Part shown: piece after piece, positions 27,468 to 35,628 of the stretch | Numbering within the stretch: position 1 is the stretch's first letter | Layout: every line of letters begins with the position of its first letter | Origin: Candidatus Limnocylindrales bacterium | GTDB lineage: Bacteria; Desulfobacterota; Binatia; UBA1149; CAITLU01 | Assembly (NCBI GenBank): GCA_035626395.1 | Contig: DASPNR010000042.1 | Location: 536,484 to 600,483, forward strand | Reading direction: 5' to 3' | DNA length: 64,000 nucleotides | Position numbers and translations under genes: made by a program | Notes under the pieces: model-generated | Seen by the model: only the letters and a program-made list of their open reading frames with translations | The model's database searches: none | What the model was told of the DNA's origin: nothing

Positions 27468-28331
27468 TCAGCGCGGGCGTTGCAGGAACGAGACGATGTC
27501 GTCGAAGACGGGCGCCAGCAGGAAGCCGACCTTGTGCGACAGGGCGCCCAGGATGTTCGTGTGGGTCAGCGTGTCGTAGAAGATCGCGCGAACCTGCCCG
27601 CCCGCCTCGCGCACCGCGCTCGCCATGCGAGCGCTGTTGTTCGGATGGACCGTCCGATCGCGGCGGCCGTGCAGGAGCAGCATCGGTGGTAGACCGGCCC
27701 GCACGTACCGGATCGGCTGCGCTTCGATGTGGCGCTCCTCCTCCCCGAAGATCGCGCGCAGCGAGTCTCCCTTGATCGGATAGAAGTCGAAGGGCGTCGA
27801 CATCAGCACCAGCCCCGCGACCTTGTTCGCGCCGTTGCCGTGCGGCTGCAGGTAGCGCTGGTCCATCGCGGCCAGCGACGCGATGTGCCCGCCGGCGGAG
27901 TGACCCATCAGAAAGATTCGGGACGGATCGATCCCGTATGCCGGCAGATTGGCGACCGCCCAGGCGATGGCGGCGGCGCCGTCCTCCACGAAACCTGGAA
28001 AGTGGACGTCCGGGAACTTGCGGTAGTCGCAGACCGCGCAGGCGAATCCGGCCGACACCATTGCCCGCGCCACGAAGCGGTACTCGCTCTTGCGCCCGAA
28101 GCTCCAGCGCCCGCCGTGGAAGAAGACCACGGCGGCGCACGGGGCGGCCGCAGCGGAGGGCGGAAGGTAGAGGTCGAGCCGCTGCAGCGGACCGTTGCCA
28201 TAGGGCAGATCGAGATGCTCGACGCAGTCGCCGTCGCCGGCCAGGACGTCCAGCGCGGCCAGCGGGTCGCGCCGAAGAATCGGCAGGATCCGCGCAACGT
28301 CGAGCGCGGCGGTGACGGCTCGCTTGACCAT
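27468..28331 (-). CDS. alpha/beta-hydrolase esterase/lipase
   Basis: This 287-residue protein starts at ATG 28331; a longer upstream open frame exists but is unconvincing. It belongs to the hormone-sensitive-lipase/carboxylesterase-like group: VVFFHGGRWSFG gives the HGG oxyanion element, GHSAGGH carries the nucleophile Ser145, and LLLHGRRDRTVHP with Asp and THTNIL with His complete a Ser-Asp-His triad. RLDLYLPPS and VCDYRKFPDVHFPGFVEDG match the arylacetamide-deacetylase/esterase layout. No signal peptide is visible, so it is probably cytoplasmic. It probably hydrolyses short or medium esters. Confidence 0.85.
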   Translation of the reverse strand: MVKRAVTAALDVARILPILRRDPLAALDVLAGDGDCVEHLDLPYGNGPLQRLDLYLPPSAAAAPCAAVVFFHGGRWSFGRKSEYRFVARAMVSAGFACAVCDYRKFPDVHFPGFVEDGAAAIAWAVANLPAYGIDPSRIFLMGHSAGGHIASLAAMDQRYLQPHGNGANKVAGLVLMSTPFDFYPIKGDSLRAIFGEEERHIEAQPIRYVRAGLPPMLLLHGRRDRTVHPNNSARMASAVREAGGQVRAIFYDTLTHTNILGALSHKVGFLLAPVFDDIVSFLQRPR

Positions 28332-28423
28332 GACCGTTTGTACTCCGGACGCGCGCTTTCTCCGAGCAGGTTTTTTTCGCTGTCGTTGGTGCCTCCGAAC
28401 CGCCGCGAGGACAATGCGGCGCG

Positions 28424-30763
28424 ATGCTGCAGTCTGTTCCACCGTCGCCCACGCGGCGTCACCGCCGATGGGTGTGCGCCGCGGTGCTCGCGGCTCTGGT
28501 GCTGGGCTGTCGCGGTCAGAAGGAGACGCAGGCACCGTCGCCCTTGGAGAACCCCGCGCTGCCAGGCCTGCAGGCGCACGCGACGCTGGTCGAGCGGTTG
28601 GAGCTCGAGCGCGAGGCCAAGGGACCGGCTTACCGGCCACGCACCCGCCATCTCACGGCTGACGGGCGGCCCCGATTCACCAACCGGCTGATCCTGGAGA
28701 CGAGCCCGTACCTGCTGCAGCACGCCCACAATCCGGTCAGCTGGTTTCCGTGGTCGGATGCGGCCTTCGAGCGTGCCGCGCGCGAGGACAAGCCCGTCCT
28801 GCTCTCGATCGGCTATTCGACCTGCCACTGGTGCCACGTGATGGAGCGCGAGTCGTTCGAGGACGAGGAGATCGCGCGGCTGATCAACGAGCGATTCATC
28901 GCGGTCAAGGTGGACCGCGAAGAGCGGCCGGACGTCGACGGCCTCTACATGACGGCGGTTCAGATGCTGCGCGGTAGCGGCGGCTGGCCGATGACGCTGG
29001 TGCTGACTCCGCAGCGCGAGCCTTTCTTTGCCGCCACCTACATCCCGGCGCGCGACGGCGATCGCGGGGCGCCCCAGGGCTTCCTGACAGTGCTGCGGCA
29101 GCTGGCCGACTCCTACGCGAGCGAGCGCGACGCGGTCGTTGCCCATGCGGGGCAGCTCAGCTCTCGCATCGCGCAGGCAATGGAGCCGCCGCCGCCGGCG
29201 GGCGTGCCCGGAGCCGAAGCGATGGATGCCGCGGTGGCGCAGCTGACTGCGGGTTTCGACGCCGAGCATGGCGGCTTCGGCCGCGCCCCGAAGTTCCCGC
29301 AACCTTCCATTCTGGAGCTGCTGCTGCGGCACCATCGGCGCACGGGAAGCGCGTCCTCGCTCTCGATGGTCACGCGCACCCTGGATGCGATGGCCGCAGG
29401 CGGAATCCGCGATCATGTCGGCGGCGGCTTCCATCGCTACGCCACCGACCGCGCCTGGCAAGTTCCGCACTTCGAGAAAATGCTCTACGACAACGCGCAG
29501 CTCGCAGTGGTGTATCTGGACGCGTTCCAGGCCACCGGGCGCGCCGCCTACGCCGACATCGTACGGGAAATCCTCTACTACGTGGCGCGGGAGATGACCT
29601 CGCCGCAGGGCGCGTTCTACTCGGCCACCGACGCCGACAGCCTTTCGCCGCAGGGGCATGAGGAAGAAGGCCGCTTCTTCACGTGGACGCCAGCCGAGCT
29701 GGTCGAGACGCTGGGGGAAGATGATGCCGCGCTGATCGCATCGCACTATGGCGTCCGCCAGGCCGGCAACCTCGAAGGCCGCAGCGTGCTGTCGATTCAG
29801 AAGCCGCCGGCGCAGCCTGCCAGTCCGGACGGCATCCATCCGGATGAGACCGAGACGCGGCTGGCGCGAGCCCGTGCCCGCCTCTACCTGCAGCGTGCGA
29901 AGCGGCCGGCGCCGCTTCTCGACGACAAGGTCCTCGCCTCGTGGAATGGACTGATGATCAGCGCGATGGCGCGGGCGTCGTTCGTGTTGGCCGAGCCGGA
30001 GCATCTCGAACGTGCGTCGGCCGCGGCCGACTTCGTCCTGACCGAAATGCGCGACGGGGACGGGCGCCTGGCGCACGTCCATGCGGGCGGCCGCGCCGGG
30101 CAGCCGGCCGTCCTGGATGACTACGCGTTCCTCATCCAGGCCCTGCTCGACCTCTTCGAAGCCAGCGGCCGGGCGCGCTGGCTGCAGGAGGCAGTGGGGC
30201 TGCAGCGTGTGCTCGACCAGCACTACGGCGATGAGGCGGGCGGCTACTTCCTGGTTGCCGCCGACCACGAGGCGTTGCTCGCGCGGGCCAAGCCGACCTT
30301 CGACGGCGCCGAGCCCTCCGGCAACGCCGTCGCAGCGCTGAATCTGCTGCGGCTGGCCGAGCTGACGCTCGACGACGCCTACCGCGAAAATGCCGCGCGC
30401 GTGCTGGGCGCCTTTGGACAGCCCCTTCGCCGATCGCCCGCCGGGCTGTCGAAGATGCTGAGCGCGCTCGACTTCTCGCTTGGACCGGTGCGGGAGGTCG
30501 TCGTCGTCCAGGCACACGGAGACGCAGGGGCGCAGGACCTGCTGGGCGTGCTCCGGCAGACCTACCTGCCGAACCGGGTCTACGTGCTCGTCCAACTCGG
30601 CCAAGCGGACCAGCGGCTCGAAGCGCTGGTGCCGCTGGTACGGGAAAAGCTCGCCATCGATGGCCGCGCCACGGCCTATGTCTGCGAGCGCGGCCGCTGC
30701 CAGAGGCCGGCTCAGGACGCTGGCCTCCTGGCCTCGCAGCTCCTGTCCGATGTCCCCCGTTAG
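28424..30763 (+). CDS. DUF255 thioredoxin-fold lipoprotein (YyaL/SSP411-like)
   Basis: This 779-residue protein begins with a basic signal and the lipobox LAALVLGC, so it is a probable lipoprotein, which is unusual for a family whose members are mostly cytoplasmic. Next comes the DUF255 thioredoxin-like domain: NPVSWFPWSDAAFERA, then YSTCHWCHVMERESFED with a CxxC pair, and KVDREERPDVDGLYM. The C-terminal 500 residues form an (alpha/alpha)6-like helical domain with GGFGRAPKFPQPS, GGGFHRYATDRAWQVPHFEKM and DDKVLASWNGLM. The last two are strong SSP411/YyaL markers. The precise chemistry is unknown; a redox or sugar-epimerase-like role has been suggested for relatives. It overlaps nothing. Confidence 0.88.
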   Translation: MLQSVPPSPTRRHRRWVCAAVLAALVLGCRGQKETQAPSPLENPALPGLQAHATLVERLELEREAKGPAYRPRTRHLTADGRPRFTNRLILETSPYLLQHAHNPVSWFPWSDAAFERAAREDKPVLLSIGYSTCHWCHVMERESFEDEEIARLINERFIAVKVDREERPDVDGLYMTAVQMLRGSGGWPMTLVLTPQREPFFAATYIPARDGDRGAPQGFLTVLRQLADSYASERDAVVAHAGQLSSRIAQAMEPPPPAGVPGAEAMDAAVAQLTAGFDAEHGGFGRAPKFPQPSILELLLRHHRRTGSASSLSMVTRTLDAMAAGGIRDHVGGGFHRYATDRAWQVPHFEKMLYDNAQLAVVYLDAFQATGRAAYADIVREILYYVAREMTSPQGAFYSATDADSLSPQGHEEEGRFFTWTPAELVETLGEDDAALIASHYGVRQAGNLEGRSVLSIQKPPAQPASPDGIHPDETETRLARARARLYLQRAKRPAPLLDDKVLASWNGLMISAMARASFVLAEPEHLERASAAADFVLTEMRDGDGRLAHVHAGGRAGQPAVLDDYAFLIQALLDLFEASGRARWLQEAVGLQRVLDQHYGDEAGGYFLVAADHEALLARAKPTFDGAEPSGNAVAALNLLRLAELTLDDAYRENAARVLGAFGQPLRRSPAGLSKMLSALDFSLGPVREVVVVQAHGDAGAQDLLGVLRQTYLPNRVYVLVQLGQADQRLEALVPLVREKLAIDGRATAYVCERGRCQRPAQDAGLLASQLLSDVPR

Positions 30764-30871
30764 CGAACTTTTCCCAACCTCTGCTGACTTGCCGGTCGAT
30801 AGCGATTGCGCATGACCTCAGGTTGCCTGTTATAAGACCTTGGCTGGGGGGAAAGCGCTTTGCTGAGGTCG

Positions 30872-32239
30872 ATGGTGGACAGCCTGACGACAGTCGCTGC
30901 AGGTTCAGCCGAGCCCACGGATCCTGAAACGCACGAGTTCGTCGCGCGTAAGTGGGCGCCGGTCCTGGCGGCGCGCACGATTGTCGGCAGCCGCATGCTG
31001 CTGGCGGGGATCTGCGCGTTCATCGCCGCCAGCCCCTGGGTCACCATCCCCGAAACCCGCGGCATCTACCAGACCCTTCTGCTGTGCCTGGCGGTGGTGC
31101 AGACGACCATCCTGTTCTCGATGTACCGCGACCGCAGCCGCACCCGGAGCGCCGACCTCGTCGTCATGGCTACGGTCGCGACCTGCGCCTTCATCGCTAC
31201 CGCCGGTACGCTGGAAGGACGGACCGAAACGGTTGAGGTGCTGATCGTCGCCTATGCCATCGGCTGCGCCGGCCTGATGCCGTGGTCGGTGCTGCATCAG
31301 GCGGCACTGGCGTTCGGAGGCGCCCTGGCCATAGGCGCAAACGCCTACGCCGTCCACGGCAGCCTCCTTTATGGTATCGGGCTGCCGCGCGCGGTGTCGG
31401 TGTCGGTGACGCTGCTGCTGTCCGTGTACATCAGCTACGAGCTGGCCCGGCGGCGCATGGAGGCGGGGCGCGAAGAGCTGGCACGCATCCGGGCCGAGGA
31501 GGCGCTGCAGGCGCTCAACGCGCGGCTGGAGCAGCGCGTCGCGGAGCGCACGGCCGAGATTGAAGCGGCCAACGAGAGTCTTCGCTCCTTCAGCGCATCG
31601 GTGTCGCACGACCTGCGCGCGCCGGTTCGCGCCATCGGCGGCCTTGCCCACACGTTCCTGGAGGACTTCGGCGAGCAGCTGACGCCGGAAGCGGTGGCCC
31701 GCGTGACGCGCATCCACGACGCCGCCGGCCGCATGCAGCACATCATCGAGTCGTTGCTGCGGCTCGCTCAGGTCGTCCACGCACCGATGAAGCACGAGCG
31801 GGTCGACCTCAGCGAGATCGCGCGCAGCGTCGGCGAGCGCCTCGCCGCATCGGAGCCGACGCGCCGCGTCCAGCTCGAGATCCAGCCGGGTGCACGTGCG
31901 CACGGGGATGCGTTCCTGCTCGAACTGGTCCTGGAGAACCTGCTGAGCAACGCCTGGAAGTTCACGCGCGACCGGGAGGTGGCGCGCATCGAGTTCGGCG
32001 TGACGCTGCGCGATGGGCTGCACGTATATTCCGTGCGTGACAACGGCGTCGGTTTCGACCCGGCTGCGGCCTCACGCCTGTTCGGCGCATTCGAACGTCT
32101 GCACGCCGCCGAAGGTTACGAGGGCACCGGCATCGGCCTGACGACGGTCGAGCGCATCATCCAGAGGCACGGAGGCACCGTGTGGGCCGAATCCGTGCCC
32201 GGCAGCGGCGCAACATTCTCGTTCACGCTGGCGCCATGA
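30872..32239 (+). CDS. membrane sensor histidine kinase (paralogue of the kinase at 10292)
   Basis: This histidine kinase of about 455 residues has roughly six membrane helices (about residues 30-195, for example MLLAGICAFIAASPWVTI). A coiled coil (LNARLEQRVAERTAEIEAAN) links to HisKA, with His246 in SASVSHDLRAPVRAIGG. The ATPase domain has LENLLSNAWKFTRDREVARIEF, VRDNGVGFD and YEGTGIGLTTVERIIQRHGG. The C-terminal region closely matches the kinase at 10292, and the His position is identical. ATG 30872 is chosen; a TTG at 30860 is an alternative start. No adjacent response regulator is present, so it is an orphan kinase like its paralogue. Confidence 0.9.
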   Translation: MVDSLTTVAAGSAEPTDPETHEFVARKWAPVLAARTIVGSRMLLAGICAFIAASPWVTIPETRGIYQTLLLCLAVVQTTILFSMYRDRSRTRSADLVVMATVATCAFIATAGTLEGRTETVEVLIVAYAIGCAGLMPWSVLHQAALAFGGALAIGANAYAVHGSLLYGIGLPRAVSVSVTLLLSVYISYELARRRMEAGREELARIRAEEALQALNARLEQRVAERTAEIEAANESLRSFSASVSHDLRAPVRAIGGLAHTFLEDFGEQLTPEAVARVTRIHDAAGRMQHIIESLLRLAQVVHAPMKHERVDLSEIARSVGERLAASEPTRRVQLEIQPGARAHGDAFLLELVLENLLSNAWKFTRDREVARIEFGVTLRDGLHVYSVRDNGVGFDPAAASRLFGAFERLHAAEGYEGTGIGLTTVERIIQRHGGTVWAESVPGSGATFSFTLAP

Positions 32240-32390
32240 CCGCCGCGCCGCGGGGCCGACCGTATTGCGAACCGAGGTCAGCGGCGTACAATCGGTCGTT
32301 GGCACGATCTCCCGCCGATGACGTTCTGCCGGCGCGCAAGAGCGCACCGGCACGCAGGGCAGGCGAACACACGGTGTGCAGGTGTGGAGG

Positions 32391-33227
32391 ATGAGACCGG
32401 TGAAGCTCTTCATGGCGGCTGCCGCGGGTGCAGCAATCCTGGGTGCAGACATGACTGCACACGCGCAGCAGGGCCGCGCCATGCTGGCCAGCCGGACCTC
32501 CAAGCCTGAGGTCTTCTCCTCGGCCGCTCCCCGGCAGAACGAATCCAAGAAGGACCATCTGGCGCGCATCTTTACCCGCAGCCTCGTCGAGGAGCTGTGG
32601 ATGGAAGACTACGCCGACATCGATCGCGCCTGCGAGCGCGGCTGGCTCGTGGATGTGCCCGACGATCCGATCGGGCTCGGAGTCTCGATCCGCAAGAGCG
32701 GCAATTCGCCCGTCGGTGAAAAGGAGCGCGACCCCGTCAAGCGCCACAAGCTCTACCGTCTGGCAAAGCCGGCAGCCGGCCTTCTCTACCGGATCGCCGC
32801 GCGGCTGCGCGAGATCGAAGGCGACGCGTTCACGCCGCTGCAGGTGACGAGCCTGGTGCGGCCGTGGTCGTACCAGAAGCGGTTGATGGCCAGCAACGCC
32901 AACGCCAACACGATCAAGGCCGGCGTCCCGCCCACGCACGTGTTTGGGCTGGCCTTCGACATTCCGCGTGGAGACATGCCGGCCGCGCGCGAGCGGCGGC
33001 TGCAGGCGTACCTGGACGACCTGGCCGAGGACGGCAAGATCGTCTACTTCAAGGAGGGCCGCGCTCAGGCCACCTACCACGTCATCGCGATGCCGGCGGC
33101 GCACGGCGAGTTCGAAGCCGACTACCACCAGCTGTCGGCGCGCGCGGGATCGATGGCTACGGGTTCGGCGATGACCTGCGCGGGCAGCTCGAATGTCGAG
33201 CTCCTGCAGGACGAGATCTGGTGGTGA
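32391..33227 (+). CDS. secreted DUF5715-like protein
   Basis: This protein of about 278 residues has a hydrophobic signal (KLFMAAAAGAAILGADMTAHAQ), probably cleaved at AHA-Q. The start could be GTG 32376, ATG 32391 or GTG 32400, because GGAGG lies just before 32391. Blocks such as LQVTSLVRPWSYQKRLMASNANA, PPTHVFGLAFDIPRG and QATYHVIAMPAAHG resemble DUF5715 proteins, whose THxxGxxxDI-type motif recalls M15-type peptidase folds. Zinc-ligand spacing is not convincing, so peptidase activity is only a possibility. Its stop codon overlaps the start of the downstream C26 hydrolase gene. Confidence 0.75.
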   Translation: MRPVKLFMAAAAGAAILGADMTAHAQQGRAMLASRTSKPEVFSSAAPRQNESKKDHLARIFTRSLVEELWMEDYADIDRACERGWLVDVPDDPIGLGVSIRKSGNSPVGEKERDPVKRHKLYRLAKPAAGLLYRIAARLREIEGDAFTPLQVTSLVRPWSYQKRLMASNANANTIKAGVPPTHVFGLAFDIPRGDMPAARERRLQAYLDDLAEDGKIVYFKEGRAQATYHVIAMPAAHGEFEADYHQLSARAGSMATGSAMTCAGSSNVELLQDEIWW

Positions 33228-33940
33228 GCGGCCGGCGTACCGTCGTCGGCGTCACCGTCAACATCGACCGCGCCGGCCGTTGGCGTACCGGCCGTGAGTA
33301 CGTCTACATCGCACGCGACTACGCACGCGCGCTGCGTTCCGTCGGCGCCGCTCCGGTGCTGCTCAGCCCCGACATCGATCCCGATGAGGCCTTTCGCATC
33401 TGCGACGCACTCGTCATCTCCGGCGGCGGCGACGTTCCCGCCGAGCTGTGGGGCGAGGAAGAAGACGAGAACGAGGCCACGCTCGAAGACGCCGAGCGCA
33501 TGAGCTGGGAGCTGGCGCTTCTCGAGCGCTTCGTCGACGCCCGCCGGCGTGTCCTCGGAGTCTGCTATGGGATGCAGCTCCTCAACGTGTGCTTCGGCGG
33601 AACGCTGGTGCAGGACGTGCGCACGAGCAATCCGCGGGCGCTCGACCACGGCGGCGGCGACAAGATCACCAACCACGCCATCGCCATCGAGCCGGGGACG
33701 ATGCTTTCGACCCTGCTCGGCGAGAGCGCGATGGTTTCCTCCTGTCATCACCAGGCCATCGCCAGGGTCGGCGATCCCTTCCGTGTCAGCGCCCGCTCCG
33801 GCGACGGCATCATCGAGGCGCTCGAATGGGAGCACGTGCTCGGCGTGGAGTGGCATCCGGAGATCGACGCCACGGCCGAGGCGATCTACCGGTTCGTGGT
33901 TTTGCCGGAGTCGGTGGCGTCGCCTAGAAGAGGGGAATGA
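33221..33940 (+). CDS. gamma-glutamyl-gamma-aminobutyrate hydrolase-like (peptidase C26) protein
   Basis: This 239-residue class I glutamine amidotransferase-like hydrolase of peptidase family C26 has its start at GTG 33221, seven bases inside the previous gene. The nucleophile elbow GVCYGMQLLNV carries the catalytic Cys, and GVEWHPEIDATAE carries the His and Glu of the triad. DALVISGGGDVPAELWG is the usual oxyanion/glycine-rich segment. Family members hydrolyse gamma-glutamyl amides such as gamma-glutamyl-GABA in putrescine use. No other putrescine genes are nearby. It overlaps the next gene by four bases (ATGA), so the three genes from 32391 form a coupled set. Confidence 0.9.
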   Translation: MVSGRRTVVGVTVNIDRAGRWRTGREYVYIARDYARALRSVGAAPVLLSPDIDPDEAFRICDALVISGGGDVPAELWGEEEDENEATLEDAERMSWELALLERFVDARRRVLGVCYGMQLLNVCFGGTLVQDVRTSNPRALDHGGGDKITNHAIAIEPGTMLSTLLGESAMVSSCHHQAIARVGDPFRVSARSGDGIIEALEWEHVLGVEWHPEIDATAEAIYRFVVLPESVASPRRGE

Positions 33941-34887
33941 GCACCAGGCACCCCTTCCGCATCGGCATCCAGACGGGCCAGCAGAACTACACGTGGTCGC
34001 AGCTCTCCGAGCTGTGGCAGAAGTTCGACCGCTGGGGATACGACTCGCTCTGGAACTTCGACCACTTCTATCCGATCTTCACGGATCCGACCGGGCCTTG
34101 CCTGGAAGGATGGACCACGCTGACGGCGCTGTCGCAGGTCGCGCCCACGGCGCGCATCGGCCATCTCGTCAACGGCAACAGCTACCGCAATCCATGCCTG
34201 CTGGCGAAGATGGCGGTCTCGCTCGACCACATCAGCAACGGCCGCCTGAACCTCGGCATCGGCGCCGGCTGGTTCGAGCACGAGCACCGCAGCCTCGGCT
34301 TCGAGTTCAAGCCGGTGCGGGAGCGGCTCGAGGCGCTCGACGAGGCCTGCCGCATCATCAAGGGGATGATGCGCGGCGACAGCGTCACGCTCGAGGGCAA
34401 GCACTACACGGTGCGTGATGCGATGGCGGTGCCGGGGCCGGTCCAGGCCGGCGGGCCGCCCATCATGATCGGCGGCGCCGGGCGCAACGTGCTCCTGCGC
34501 ATCGTGGCCCAGTGGGCGGACATGTGGAACTACTTCGGCTCGCCCGCCGACATGGCCGATCTGGTCGGCGTCATCCGGCGCCATGCGGACAAAATTGGAC
34601 GCGACAGCGACGAGATCGAGAAGACGGTGGCGATGCCGCTGTGCTATTCGGTCGACGCCGACCGGCAGGCCACGGTCTGTCAGATGCTCGCGCACACTTA
34701 TCAGATGAGCCCGGAACAGGCGCGAGGCCGCATCATGATCGGCTCGCGCGACGAGTGCCTCGAGCGCATCGACGAGTACCGCAAGATCGGCATCAGCCAC
34801 TTCATCTTCATGCAGTTCGGCCCCGTCTTCGAAGACGAGGTGCAGGCCTTCGCCGAAGAAGTCGCGCCGGCGGCGCGTGCAGCCTGA
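33937..34887 (+). CDS. LLM-class (F420-dependent) flavin oxidoreductase
   Basis: A 316-residue luciferase-like TIM-barrel protein overlapping the upstream C26 gene by ATGA. Typical segments are FRIGIQTGQQNYTWSQLSEL, YDSLWNFDHFYPIF, GHLVNGNSYRNPCLLAKMAV and LDHISNGRLNLGIGAGW, then PPIMIGGAGRN. It belongs to the F420-type family (TIGR03560-like in general layout; exact subfamily not asserted). It is distinct from the LLM enzymes at 24722 and 57122, so the window carries at least three diverged copies. A 5'-coupled operon with a C26 hydrolase is unusual for this family, so the substrate is open. Confidence 0.88.
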   Translation: MSTRHPFRIGIQTGQQNYTWSQLSELWQKFDRWGYDSLWNFDHFYPIFTDPTGPCLEGWTTLTALSQVAPTARIGHLVNGNSYRNPCLLAKMAVSLDHISNGRLNLGIGAGWFEHEHRSLGFEFKPVRERLEALDEACRIIKGMMRGDSVTLEGKHYTVRDAMAVPGPVQAGGPPIMIGGAGRNVLLRIVAQWADMWNYFGSPADMADLVGVIRRHADKIGRDSDEIEKTVAMPLCYSVDADRQATVCQMLAHTYQMSPEQARGRIMIGSRDECLERIDEYRKIGISHFIFMQFGPVFEDEVQAFAEEVAPAARAA

Positions 34888-34995
34888 GAACAGTTTCGGC
34901 CGCCAGACTTGACACCTGGCCGCTGGTCCGCTGAAAGAACATGGAGCAAGGCCGTTTCGGGCCGCGCTTCCGTTTCCGATCGAAAGGAGGACCGA

Positions 34996-35628
34996 ATGTA
35001 TATCGGACGAGTTCTTGCACTCTCGTTGGCGGCGCTCCTGCTCACGGCTCAGGGAGCGACGGCCCAGGACGACGACCTCGGCGAGCTGACCACCAGGAAG
35101 CCGGTCAAGAAGCAGCAGACGGCCGCCGAGGAGCTGGCGGATCAGAGCCGCACGGGCGTCTACATCGGCGTGGGCGGCACCTTCGCGATCGAGAATTTCG
35201 GCGATCTGACCAGCGGCGGCGACTTCGAGAACGGCTGGGGCTTCAACTTCCGGCTGGGCCGCCGCATGCACAAGTTTGCGGCGCTCGAGCTCGAGGTCGA
35301 GAAGTTCGCCGGATTCGACGGTAACGCTGCCGAGGTCGATGGCTGGATGATCGGGCTCAACGGCCGCGGCTACTTCCTGCCCGGCCGCTTCCAGCCCTAC
35401 GTCCTGCTGGGCGCCGGTTACGCGGATTACGAATTCACGGACAACACGCTGCCCAATCCGCCGCACGAGACGCACGACGGGTTCGGCATGCGCTTCGGAG
35501 GCGGCATCGACGTCTACGCCACCCAGACCGTCGTCGTTACCACCGACATCGCCTATATTCTCGGCGTCGGCGACATCAATGAGTTCGACGTCATCGCGCT
35601 GAGCTTCGGCATCGCCTACCGGCCCTGA
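34996..35628 (+). CDS. small outer-membrane beta-barrel protein, first of a paralogous cluster
   Basis: A 210-residue protein starts at ATG 34996, with AAGGAGG five bases upstream. Its signal peptide (ALSLAALLLTAQGATAQ) is followed by an acidic and basic spacer (DDDLGELTTRKPVKKQQTA). An eight-strand-like barrel follows (VYIGVGGTFAIENFGDL, WGFNFRLGRR, YVLLGAGYADYEF, DGFGMRFGGGIDVY). The core block WGF...RxxxxFAALELEVEKFAGFD resembles the corresponding block of the paralogues at 37272-40632. The C-terminal AYRP is less typical than the aromatic ends of the others. A TTGACA box at 34909-34914 has only a poor -10. Its last bases overlap the convergent SGNH gene. Confidence 0.85.
   Translation: MYIGRVLALSLAALLLTAQGATAQDDDLGELTTRKPVKKQQTAAEELADQSRTGVYIGVGGTFAIENFGDLTSGGDFENGWGFNFRLGRRMHKFAALELEVEKFAGFDGNAAEVDGWMIGLNGRGYFLPGRFQPYVLLGAGYADYEFTDNTLPNPPHETHDGFGMRFGGGIDVYATQTVVVTTDIAYILGVGDINEFDVIALSFGIAYRP

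Noticed and set aside
27908..30604. 898-codon minus-strand open frame opposite the DUF255 protein
   Set aside because: The product lacks domains and overlaps a well-supported DUF255 lipoprotein and part of the hydrolase in another frame.
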